Below, piece by piece: positions 8,938-16,122 of a DNA stretch of 49,768 nucleotides. The notes below the pieces were generated by a model. That model ran no database searches, was not told the origin of the DNA, and saw nothing but the letters and a program-made list of their open reading frames with translations. The DNA comes from an uncultured Oscillatoriales cyanobacterium (GTDB lineage: Bacteria > Cyanobacteriota > Cyanobacteriia > Cyanobacteriales > Microcoleaceae): positions 1-49,768 of the forward strand of contig CAITND010000206.1 in the NCBI GenBank assembly GCA_903893625.1. The letters are read 5' to 3'. Made by a program: the position numbers and the translations under genes. Every line of letters starts with the position of its first letter. The first letter of the stretch is position 1.

Positions 8938-9080
8938 AACAGTAAACAGTAATCAGTAAACAGTAATCAGTAAACAGTAATCAGTAATCAGTTTTGGGTT
9001 TTGTAGTGTTAGTGTCCTTGCTGGCTAACAATTGACAATTGACAACTACTAACTATTAATTAATTACTGATTACTGTTGG
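8938..9080. repeat. Heptameric tandem repeats between Pap-like genes
   Basis: An array of CAGTAATCAGTAAA-type units (8938-8992) is followed by TTGACAATTGACAA and TAATTACTGATTACTG tracts (9028-9077), the latter being the complement of the first. The 177-bp gap between the split small gene and the 158-aa gene consists mostly of this material. I see no promoter or gene in it. Confidence 0.8.
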
Positions 9081-9093
9081 CTGATTCGGTGAT

Positions 9094-9312
9094 TTAAAAT
9101 AAACCCATTAGATCATCGATGGTGACATCGAGTTCATTCGAGTTATCGGACGCAGAAGAAGCAGAAATAACAGGCATAACTCCCACTTGGGGAACTCCTT
9201 CCCAATCAATATTTTGAAAAAAATCGGCGACGGATAGAGTTAAATTCACCTTTGAGGGAGTCGGATGACCATTTTGCACCCGTGAGGGTATACCCAACCA
9301 ATTGAGATTACT
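9094..9312 (-). CDS. Small protein of the Pap-like cluster, 3' exon (gene split by group II intron)
   Basis: This is the second exon of an 88-aa protein whose first 16 codons are at 11768-11815. Removing the intron joins the frame without error: 'SVQDFF' from exon 1 continues as 'SNLNWLGIP' from exon 2. The result is one copy of a motif that occurs again downstream in the same protein as 'SVADFFQNIDWEGVP'. That internal match is strong evidence the junction is right. The C-terminus 'VTIDDLMGLF' is acidic/hydrophobic and looks like a docking tail. I do not know its function; by position it corresponds to slr0145 of Synechocystis. Without splicing only the 16-codon stub plus a few intron codons would be made. 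Confidence 0.85.
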   Translation of the reverse strand, partial: SNLNWLGIPSRVQNGHPTPSKVNLTLSVADFFQNIDWEGVPQVGVMPVISASSASDNSNELDVTIDDLMGLF

Positions 9313-9313
9313 G

Positions 9314-11161
9314 TTAGAGTCGATTAGGAGGTTGCCCTCCTAACCTCTCCTTCAGAACCGTGCGTGAGACTTTCACCTCACACGGCTCCTTGATAATTCC
9401 ATCCTTGTTATGGATACGATTCAAAACGGTTTTATTATCGTGATTCTTGATTAAAGAACCATCATTTGCCGTCTTTGTGTCGTGACAATGTTTGTGTAGA
9501 AGTTGAAGGTTATCATAGATGTCTTTTCCACCTAATGATGTTGGTTTAATATGGTCAACTTCTACACTGTCTGTAATTGTGAAATACAGACCACATTGAG
9601 GACAAATACCCTTTTGCTTTTTGATAAGTGTTGCCACTCTTTTTGGAGTTTCAGGATATTCGCCTCGTCGTTTACTCCAATAAGTCCAGTCTCCATTAAA
9701 CGGACTAGCTTCACCTTTAACCTTTGTATGCCTTACGATTAGTGTACTGGCATGGGTGACTAATTCTAATCCGTTTTCTGTACTGAAACACCAATTTTTG
9801 TCGCCTACTGTTCTCCAGTATTTGTCTTTATTGATGTTCCCTTTTCCCCTCTTTTTTGCCCAGGCTCTTAACTTGTCATACGTTAGTTTATCAACCTTTG
9901 AGAAGATTTCTTTACTAACCACTGTTGAATAATAGTTTGACCAGCCTCTTATAATTGGGTTTAGCTTGCTTATTAAAGCAGCTTGCGAGGCGTTCTTATG
10001 GGTGTCTATTACTTCAGCTATTTTGACGAGATGAGTCTTAATTTTGGTTTTTGAGGGTGTGATTAATGTACTAAAACCTAGTGGAATTCCTTTTGTGTTA
10101 TTAGCACATCTGTATTTTCCTGTTTTGTGCTGTTGTATATGGAATCCTAAAAATTCAAACCCTACCTTTCCGTCAATTTCATTGAGGGTGTGGGTTATTT
10201 TTGTTTTACTTGGTTTTAATTCCAATCCCAAATCATTTAACCATTTGATAATTATCTCTTGACACTTTTTGACAACGTTTAAATCCTCGTGGATTATTAC
10301 AAAGTCATCAGCGTATCGGATTAAACTAAGTGACCAACGGTTATCCCGTTTTCTTCCTTTTAGAGTTTCTGCATATTGCATGACTCTTTCTTCCATACCA
10401 TGTAGGGCAATATTCGCAAGTAAGGGTGAAATTACCCCTCCTTGTGGTGTACCATCATTGGTAGGAAAGAGTTCTTTTCCGACGCAGTACCCTGCCTTAA
10501 GCCATGTTTTAATCAGACGGCTTAATGTAGGGTATGTGTGTATTTTGGAGAGTAACGCTTTATGGTCTATGCGGTCAAAGCATTTTGAGATATCAGCATC
10601 AAGCACATATTTGGCTTTTAAGCTAACACTGTTAAATATTGCTTCAATTGCATCGTGACAGGAACGTCCTGGTCTGAAACCATAACTGTTAGGCTCGAAT
10701 TTAGCCTCCCATTCTGGTTCTAACGCTAGTTTAACTAACGCTTGTAGTGCGCGGTCGTCCCCCCCAACCCCCCGTGCACGGGGGGCAGGGGGGGTGGGTA
10801 TTCCTAATGAACGGGTTTCTGTTGAACCAGGTTTAGGTATGTCAACTCTACGAGTTGGTTTTACTTTATTGGTTAACTTTAATCGTCCTACAAGGTTCAT
10901 ACGTTGCTTCGGTGTTAGAGATTTAATTCCATCCACTCCCGCCGTATTTTTGCCTTGGTTGTCCTGTGTTACCTTACGAACCGCGATACATTTTGCACTC
11001 CAGGAATTAATCAGGGTCTTCTGAAGTTTACGAACTGCTTTAACATCGCCTCGTTCACTCGCTCGAAATATTCGCTTTTGCAACTTGAACGTCAATCTTT
11101 CAGCTTTACGCCAATTGATTTCGCTCCATTCCACCGTCAGATTGTTCTGCGTTTTAGACAT
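9314..11161 (-). CDS. ltrA: Group II intron-encoded reverse transcriptase/maturase with HNH endonuclease
   Basis: From the ATG at 11161 (MSKTQNN) the protein has about 615 residues. In order: RT0-RT7 with 'SYGFRPGRS', 'DADISKCFD' and the catalytic YADD ('IRYADDFVII'); maturase domain X ('LNPIIRGWSNYY'); and a C-terminal HNH zinc nuclease (CPQC, 'VEVDHIKP', 'DNLQLLHKHCHD'). It serves splicing and retrohoming. Two oddities: about 10-12 extra residues (PPAPRARGVGGD) sit between 'GIPT' and 'DRALQ', coded by a GC-rich palindrome; and the reading frame stays open through domains V and VI, its TAA (9314-9316) ending one base before the 3' splice site. The family usually reads GIPTMxDRALQ, so the insert is foreign. 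Confidence 0.95.
   Translation of the reverse strand: MSKTQNNLTVEWSEINWRKAERLTFKLQKRIFRASERGDVKAVRKLQKTLINSWSAKCIAVRKVTQDNQGKNTAGVDGIKSLTPKQRMNLVGRLKLTNKVKPTRRVDIPKPGSTETRSLGIPTPPAPRARGVGGDDRALQALVKLALEPEWEAKFEPNSYGFRPGRSCHDAIEAIFNSVSLKAKYVLDADISKCFDRIDHKALLSKIHTYPTLSRLIKTWLKAGYCVGKELFPTNDGTPQGGVISPLLANIALHGMEERVMQYAETLKGRKRDNRWSLSLIRYADDFVIIHEDLNVVKKCQEIIIKWLNDLGLELKPSKTKITHTLNEIDGKVGFEFLGFHIQQHKTGKYRCANNTKGIPLGFSTLITPSKTKIKTHLVKIAEVIDTHKNASQAALISKLNPIIRGWSNYYSTVVSKEIFSKVDKLTYDKLRAWAKKRGKGNINKDKYWRTVGDKNWCFSTENGLELVTHASTLIVRHTKVKGEASPFNGDWTYWSKRRGEYPETPKRVATLIKKQKGICPQCGLYFTITDSVEVDHIKPTSLGGKDIYDNLQLLHKHCHDTKTANDGSLIKNHDNKTVLNRIHNKDGIIKEPCEVKVSRTVLKERLGGQPPNRL
9355..9388 (-). ncRNA. Group II intron catalytic domain V
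   Basis: A 34-nt hairpin read on the minus strand from GAGCCGTGTG to GCACGGTTC, with the GUGAAAG-type internal loop and terminal loop typical of domain V. It is the most conserved part of the ribozyme and marks the intron as intact at its 3' end. Confidence 0.92.
10759..10794. repeat. 36-nt GC-rich palindrome inserted in frame in the intron RT gene
   Basis: The structure is C7-AA-C6-GTGCAC-G6-CA-G7, a near-perfect palindrome with an 18-bp perfect core (10768-10785). Its length is exactly 12 codons. It is wholly unlike the surrounding AT-rich sequence and looks like a small mobile or REP-like palindrome that landed in a permissive loop of the reverse transcriptase between 'GIPT' and 'DRALQ'. 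Confidence 0.85.
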
Positions 11162-11767
11162 ATAAATTGCTACTTGTTCTATTTCTTTGGAATTACCGGG
11201 CATCTGTCAGCATATCTTTGCCATTACAGCAAAGCATTCGCTTTTGACACCATCCCCTCCCTACATATCATTCGTTAGCTACTTACTGGGTTTTCGACCT
11301 TTTCCAGAGATATATAGGGATTACTTCGTTCCGATTACACATTGATTGAAGTCTTTAGCGTGATGCTATCCACCGGGTTTATTGGGCGGTGCTGATAAGT
11401 CGGTTTTTCATCCGCTTATGCCCTATCCTTACCTTTTGGCTTGGTGTTAATCAAGTTTTATCTTGATTTAGCCATTACACCATTGCAAGTCACGATGGTT
11501 CAGACACATCTTTGCTTTCGCTACGCATGGACTTCTTGCTCGATAGTTACCAGATTTGGCTTCCAGTAGTTCTACCTTTTAACCCCGCTTTAGTCTGTTA
11601 GTTGCTACCCAAGCAAACTAGGGGTTATGCTTTCACCTTAGCACTTGAGGGATGGGACTTAACTCACGGAGTTTCACCCATAAATGTAATCAGTTATCAC
11701 CAGTCTTAATAACTGGGTTAACCGTCCCATAAGCCCTTCAGCTTATTTTAGGTTAAACGAATCGCAC

Positions 11768-11815
11768 GAAAAAGTCTTGAACGGACTCACTCAGCCAAGG
11801 CTTTTGATTGTTCAT
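11768..11815 (-). CDS. Small protein of the Pap-like cluster, 5' exon (16 codons)
   Basis: The first exon encodes MNNQKPWLSESVQDFF. Its ATG overlaps the stop of the upstream V4R gene (ATGA at 11812-11815), so it is translationally coupled to V4R. It ends at ...CTTTTTC, immediately before the intron's GTGCGA. See the 3' exon at 9094-9312 for the rest of the protein. Confidence 0.85.
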
Positions 11816-12513
11816 CGCAACACAACTCCATCTTGTAATTTCCGTTGAATGTCTCTAGCTGTTGCACCTTCATTTAACCAGAAACCCGCAGCATCGATGC
11901 GATCGGGATTTCCTAAAAGAAATTTACAATAGGTTTCTCCCATCGAATAACATTGCAGTTCAATACAACTTAGACTTTTCTTGACCAAATTGCTAAAAAA
12001 TCCGGCAAATAATCCCGCATAAATATGACAAACGGGTTTTCCCACATCTCCGAGACTTCGAGCAACAGCCGAATCAAATAAATTAATAAAGATACAGCCG
12101 TGTTTGCGATCGCTCATGTCTACTTCCCAACGTCCCCAACCTTGGGAGGTAAAAGGCCACCACCAGGTTTCTAATAAAAACATCAGGTTAGACTGTCGAA
12201 TACTTTGACCAAACTCGGCTTCATACCACTGTTGGAAAAACGCGGCATCCTTAACGCCCCATTCTTTACCAATTGTGTACATAATCACGGATGAGGCATT
12301 GCCAACTTCTTCTTCTAATCCCTCAACCAAACCAATAATAAAATCTTCACTGGTAAAGATATTTCGCATTTGATTCCAGTCTGTCACCGTGCCCATTGAC
12401 GAGTCAAAGCTGAAAAAATCTTGAAATCGATAATGATTATGGGCTTTAGGATTGGTTTGTTTTAGTTTAGATTGATTCTGAATAAGATTTTGGGTTGCGG
12501 TGGTTAAGACCAT
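11812..12513 (-). CDS. V4R (4-vinyl reductase) domain protein, slr0144-like
   Basis: This protein of about 233 residues has a C-terminal V4R domain ('AGLFAGFFSNLVKKSLSCIE', then 'QCYSMGETYCKFLLGNP'). It is a paralogue of the 7671-8333 protein and the first gene of the minus arm of the Pap-like cluster. I chose the ATG at 12513 (MVLTTATQN) over the ATG at 12522 because the AAAGGAG element at about 12525-12531 is too close to the first ATG but about 10 bases from the second. The stop overlaps the start of the intron-split gene. The intron downstream could affect expression of the rest of the arm unless it splices or other promoters exist. Confidence 0.88.
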   Translation of the reverse strand: MVLTTATQNLIQNQSKLKQTNPKAHNHYRFQDFFSFDSSMGTVTDWNQMRNIFTSEDFIIGLVEGLEEEVGNASSVIMYTIGKEWGVKDAAFFQQWYEAEFGQSIRQSNLMFLLETWWWPFTSQGWGRWEVDMSDRKHGCIFINLFDSAVARSLGDVGKPVCHIYAGLFAGFFSNLVKKSLSCIELQCYSMGETYCKFLLGNPDRIDAAGFWLNEGATARDIQRKLQDGVVLR

Positions 12514-12531
12514 CGGCTGCATACTCCTTTT

Positions 12532-12769
12532 TGATCAACAAGGTTTAAAATCAAGTTCAAATTTCTCTCCTCTGGACTGACATTAAGTATTTTTCAGACT
12601 TATAGATGTTCACCGGGAATTGAATCTGCCTGTCTGGTTCAGTCTACCCAGGTTGTCGGCAAGTTTAACGGATGCACCCCTGTATTTAATTTAACAAGAT
12701 CGGAGCCAGAAGTCCCAGATGATTAGGAACATTGGTGTTGGACTTGTCAAGAGCGGATGCGGGGAATGA
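12532..12769. other. Intergenic region upstream of the V4R arm
   Basis: No ORF, tRNA or repeat array is seen. It should hold the promoter for the minus arm of the Pap-like cluster, but I could not identify convincing -35/-10 boxes. Its right end adjoins the TnpB element. Confidence 0.4.
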
Positions 12770-12835
12770 ATGGCGGGACATTACAAACACAATTTACCAT
12801 GCAGATGCTATAGTGGTAAACAGGAGGTGAGACCA

Positions 12836-14086
12836 GTGAAACATCAAGCAGTCAAAGTCAGAATCTACCCCAGTGATCAGCAGAAACAGGTGTTATCCCA
12901 ACACTTCGGATGCTCTCGCTGGTGGTGGAATTTTGCCCTGAATCTTTGCATTGAAACCTACAAAGCCACAGGTAAAGGATTGACTCGCGCTGCGTTGAAT
13001 ACTTATCTCCCTCAACTCAAGAAGAATCAAGAAACTGAATGGTTAAAAGATTGTTATTCTCAAGTCCTCCAGTCAACAACTTTGAATTTGGTAACCGCTT
13101 ATAAAAACTTCTTTGAAGGTCAGGCCAGATATCCCCGATTCAAATCCAAGAAGAATAAGCAATCCATTCAATTCCCTCAAAATGTTAAGGTAACAGACAA
13201 GGGTGAGTTAAGCTTCCCTGGAAAAGTCGGTGTGATTAAATCAAACATTCACAGACCCATCGAAGGGAAAATAAAAACGGTCACCATCTCAATGAACCCA
13301 TCGGGGAAATACTTTGCTTCTATCTTAACCGAAATCGAAGGAGATTACCCTAAGAAATCAGACAAAGGAAAAGTTGCCGGAGTTGATTGGGGAATTCAGG
13401 AATTTGCTATCGTTCACGATGGCAAGAGAACCTCTAAGTTTGAAAACCCCAAACATTTCCAAAAACATCAGAAAAATTTAGCCAGAAAACAAGCTAAGTT
13501 AGCCAGAAAACAAAAAGGCTCTCATTCAAGAAATCGAGCGCAAAAATTAGTCGCTAGGGTTCATGAACGATTATCAAATGCTCGTCAAGACTACTTACAT
13601 AAGCTATCGAGAAAGCTAGTTGACGATAATCAAGTCATCGTAGTCGAAAACCTCAATATTAAGGGCATGGTTCGGAATCATAAACTAGCAAAAGTCATCT
13701 CTGATGGGGGATGGGGAATATTTGTCAATTTCCTTTCTTATAAGCTGGAAAAAGAAGGTAAGATTTTAGTCGAAATTGACCGATTCTTCCCCTGTTCAAA
13801 AATCTGCTCTAATTGTCATTATCAAATCGGTGAGATGCCACGGTCAGTTCGAGATTGGACTTGTCCGAATTGTGGAACTGATCACGATCGAGATGAAAAC
13901 GCTGCTATCAATATTAGAGCAGAAGGAATCAGAGTCCTGAGCGTAACGAAGGATCTGGTCTTGGGAACCAGGACTGCTGCTGATGGAGGGGATATAAGTC
14001 CTAAACACGGGCGTAAGTCTATGTTGAGGCAGTCCCCAGTGAAATCAGAAGCCCACACTATTAGCGATAGCTTTGGTGTTGGGTAG
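12836..14086 (+). CDS. tnpB: TnpB RNA-guided nuclease, IS200/IS605 family
   Basis: From the GTG at 12836 (preceded by AGGAGGTGA) the protein has 416 residues. It starts VKHQAVKVRIYPSDQQ, contains the N-terminal helix-turn-helix ('FGCSRWWWNFALNLCIETY') and a RuvC-like nuclease with all three acidic residues: D in 'VAGVDWGIQ', E in 'VVENLNIKGM', and D in 'HDRDENAAINI'. Between the last two lies the zinc finger CSKICSNCHY ... CPNCG. The upstream in-frame ATG at 12770 would put the left-end hairpin inside the gene and is unlikely to be used. All active-site residues being present suggests a functional TnpB. Its stop is embedded in the right-end hairpin. Confidence 0.95.
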   Translation: MKHQAVKVRIYPSDQQKQVLSQHFGCSRWWWNFALNLCIETYKATGKGLTRAALNTYLPQLKKNQETEWLKDCYSQVLQSTTLNLVTAYKNFFEGQARYPRFKSKKNKQSIQFPQNVKVTDKGELSFPGKVGVIKSNIHRPIEGKIKTVTISMNPSGKYFASILTEIEGDYPKKSDKGKVAGVDWGIQEFAIVHDGKRTSKFENPKHFQKHQKNLARKQAKLARKQKGSHSRNRAQKLVARVHERLSNARQDYLHKLSRKLVDDNQVIVVENLNIKGMVRNHKLAKVISDGGWGIFVNFLSYKLEKEGKILVEIDRFFPCSKICSNCHYQIGEMPRSVRDWTCPNCGTDHDRDENAAINIRAEGIRVLSVTKDLVLGTRTAADGGDISPKHGRKSMLRQSPVKSEAHTISDSFGVG

Positions 14087-14092
14087 TTCACC
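13930..14092 (+). ncRNA. Probable omegaRNA (right-end RNA) of the TnpB element
   Basis: In this family the guide RNA scaffold overlaps the 3' end of tnpB and ends at the right-end boundary, with the guide read from flanking DNA. The last codons of tnpB here lie in structured GC-richer sequence ending in the hairpin at 14052-14083. The 5' limit is a guess, and the guide would start near 14092. Confidence 0.5.
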
Positions 14093-14182
14093 TCGATTCT
14101 TGGCGGTGGAAAATCATATTTACAAGAGTAAGAATATGTTATCGTTTTTGCAGGTTTATTAAAATTTTATGGGGCATAAGTG

Positions 14183-15994
14183 ATGAAACATCACGTTTGC
14201 ATTGCCGTTGGCATTAATCAATATCAATATCTGCAACCCTTAAATTATGCCCAAAAGGATGCAGAAGCTATCTATAAATTTTTGGTAGATGATGCTGGAT
14301 TTCCTCAAGATCAGAGTTTATTGATTACCGATAACTCACCCCAGGTGTCGAGGATGTCCACCTATCCCAGCCAAGAAAATATTTTAGATTGGGTTGAATC
14401 CTTCTGCAAAGAGCAATTGGGCCATGAGGATGTCCTTTGGTTTTTCTTTAGTGGCTATGGGTTTAGTCGAGAGGGACAGGATTACTTACTTCCCATCGAT
14501 GGCAACCCAGCGCAGTTAGAAACAACGGGGATTCCAATTCAAAAGTTGTTTGATGGTTTTAAGGCTGCTCCAACGGATAAAATTTTAGTATTGTTGGATA
14601 TTAACCGCAGTCAGGGATCGCACGCTGGGGAAAGTGTGGGAATTCAAACGGTCGAACTCGCCCGCCAGTTACAAATTCCTACGATTTTATCTTGTCAGCC
14701 CGATGAGTTATCACGGGAAACGTCGGCTCTGCGGCAAGGATTTTTTACGGCGGCGTTATTGGAAGGGTTAAAAGCGGGAGAAGCTTCAACCTTAGACCAA
14801 TTAATCCATTTTTTAGAGAAACGTTTGCCAGAACTGACCGAACAACATATCAGACCCAGACAAAATCCAGTATGCGCTGTGTATCCAGCCACTAAACTTC
14901 AACAGGTGATTTTACCTGAAAATCGTCAGGTAGCGAGTGTTAGTTTTTCCAATGGTATGAGGGAAATGAATATGGCGACTGTAGAACCCTACCAGAATGG
15001 TAATGTTCCTCTATCCGAAGATCCTCTGAAAGTGTCTACCTCCTTGAATCGAGGGAATGGAGATCTGGGTTCTCAGACGAATGAACCTGCCCAGAAAGAG
15101 GATTTGCCTTTAAATTCTGCAACTTCTGTACAGCAGACGAACCCCGAACCTTCTGCACATTCAACAGAGGATACTATGACAGACAGTTCATTTTTACAAC
15201 GGTTAATTCTTTGGAGTGGAGCAACGGCTCTGGTACTGTTACTGGGTGTTTTCCTGACCAATAAGCCTGTATTTTTAGGTCAAAAAACGGCTAAGTCTTC
15301 ACTGGAAACTTCAACGGTGGTTCCCGCCTCAAAACCGACATCAACACCCGTCGCCACGGAAACAGCACCTCCACCCCAAACTCCTCCCACTCCTGATGAG
15401 TTATTAATTCAATCAAAACTACTTTTAAAAGATACTTCGGCTTCGGGTTTTAGTAGAGCGATTGCTGTAGCACGAGAAATTCCTGATGGTGATCCTAAGT
15501 TTAAGGAAGCACAAGCTGATATTGAACAATGGAGTCAAACGATTCTGGATATTGCGGAAGGACGCGCTCAAAGTCAAAATTTACAAGGCGCAGTCGATGC
15601 TCTTAATTTGCTCCCTAATGCTAATCCAGCGATTTATCAACAGGGACAAAAACAGCTTGAACAGTGGAATACTCAATTAACTCTACTGAACAATAATCAA
15701 GGGATTCTAAGCCAAGCTAAAGCTTTAATTAAGCCCGGTCAAGCTTCATCTTATAGTGATGCGATCGCCAAAGCTGAACAAATTTCTGCGGATCAACCGG
15801 GATATTCAGAAGCTCAAAAATTAATTGATCAATGGGGAAATGAAATCTGGGAAATTGCTCAATCTCGTGCTCAGAAAAAACAATATACTAATGCCATTGA
15901 AGCGGCTGAATTAGTACCCCAAAATGCCTCTGCTTACCCCGCAGCCCAAAAAGCGATTCCAGAGTGGAAAGCGAAAGCAAAACAGAAGAAATAA
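14183..15994 (+). CDS. Caspase-like (C14) protein with both catalytic residues replaced
   Basis: A 603-aa protein from the ATG at 14183. Residues 1-225 are a caspase/metacaspase-like p20 fold ('CIAVGINQYQYLQPLNYAQKD'-type start). The catalytic His of SGHG is Tyr92 (FFFSGYG), and the catalytic Cys of DxCxS is Asn141 (LLDINRS). It should therefore lack cysteine protease activity. A Pro/Thr-rich stretch and one membrane helix (about 340-360, 'LILWSGATALVLLLGVFL') follow. The C-terminal 190 residues hold three helical repeats of about 70 residues ('A.A...IP......A...I.QW'). The p20 domain probably faces the cytoplasm and the repeats the periplasm or lumen; topology is inferred. Confidence 0.85.
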   Translation: MKHHVCIAVGINQYQYLQPLNYAQKDAEAIYKFLVDDAGFPQDQSLLITDNSPQVSRMSTYPSQENILDWVESFCKEQLGHEDVLWFFFSGYGFSREGQDYLLPIDGNPAQLETTGIPIQKLFDGFKAAPTDKILVLLDINRSQGSHAGESVGIQTVELARQLQIPTILSCQPDELSRETSALRQGFFTAALLEGLKAGEASTLDQLIHFLEKRLPELTEQHIRPRQNPVCAVYPATKLQQVILPENRQVASVSFSNGMREMNMATVEPYQNGNVPLSEDPLKVSTSLNRGNGDLGSQTNEPAQKEDLPLNSATSVQQTNPEPSAHSTEDTMTDSSFLQRLILWSGATALVLLLGVFLTNKPVFLGQKTAKSSLETSTVVPASKPTSTPVATETAPPPQTPPTPDELLIQSKLLLKDTSASGFSRAIAVAREIPDGDPKFKEAQADIEQWSQTILDIAEGRAQSQNLQGAVDALNLLPNANPAIYQQGQKQLEQWNTQLTLLNNNQGILSQAKALIKPGQASSYSDAIAKAEQISADQPGYSEAQKLIDQWGNEIWEIAQSRAQKKQYTNAIEAAELVPQNASAYPAAQKAIPEWKAKAKQKK

Positions 15995-16004
15995 TCAGTA
16001 GGGA

Positions 16005-16122
16005 ATAGGGGGAGCAGGGGGAGCAGGGGGAGCAGGGGAGGCAGGTGGAGCATCCTCGCTTTCCAACAGCCAACAGTCGTAGGGGCGGGGTTCCCCCGCC
16101 CGTACCCGTCAACAGTCAACGG
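16005..16122. repeat. Tandem GGGGAGCA and GTCAACAGTCAAC repeats between caspase-like gene and msrA
   Basis: The octamer GGGGAGCA is repeated three to four times at 16007-16045. A GGGGCGGG/CCCGCCC palindrome lies at 16082-16102 and GTCAACAGTCAACGG repeats at 16108-16137. The last runs into the 3' end of msrA. No gene is seen. Confidence 0.8.

Larger units (their letters stand above)
9313..11767 (-). mobile_element. Complete group II intron (2,455 bp) with multifunctional ORF
   Basis: The intron begins GTGCGA at 11767 (consensus GUGYG) and ends ...CTCTAAC at 9313 (consensus AY). Domain V is a canonical 34-nt hairpin at 9355-9388 (GAGCCGTGTG ... CGCACGGTTC with AAAG loop region). Domain VI is a 10-bp stem at 9322-9345 with a GCAA tetraloop, and the unpaired A at 9320, eighth from the 3' end, is the likely branch point. 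A hairpin loop at about 11402-11411 offers GAAAAA (rc of 11404-11409) to pair with the TTTTTC that ends the 5' exon, a candidate EBS1/IBS1. It interrupts a 88-codon gene between codons 16 and 17. Confidence 0.95.
12780..14092 (+). mobile_element. TnpB-only IS200/IS605-type (IS1341-like) element
   Basis: A left-end hairpin TTTACCA/TGGTAAA at 12793-12820 and a right-end hairpin CCCACAC/GTGTTGGG at 14052-14083 flank one tnpB gene. There is no tnpA Y1 transposase nearby, so the element would depend on a TnpA elsewhere. The outer ends are approximate: IS200/IS605 elements lack terminal inverted repeats and target duplication. It lies between the V4R arm and the caspase-like gene. Confidence 0.8.

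Noticed and set aside
5802-9080. Repeat arrays considered as a CRISPR
   Set aside because: Units are 7 bases with no spacers of even length and no cas genes; they are short tandem repeats.
9551-11278. Several plus-strand frames across the intron
   Set aside because: They are antisense to the reverse transcriptase and do not read like proteins.
11296-11304. Alternative EBS1 (nine bases, one G-U, complementary to GACTTTTTC)
   Set aside because: Pairing is longer, but it lies close to the ORF start, beyond where domain I should end; the loop at about 11402-11411 is structurally more plausible. Not excluded.
12770-12835. Upstream in-frame ATG for tnpB
   Set aside because: It would place the left-end hairpin in the coding region; the GTG at 12836 has a strong ribosome binding site.
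15888-16119. Minus-strand frames over the GGGGAGCA repeats
   Set aside because: The products are translated repeats (LLPLLPLLPL-like) with no protein character.
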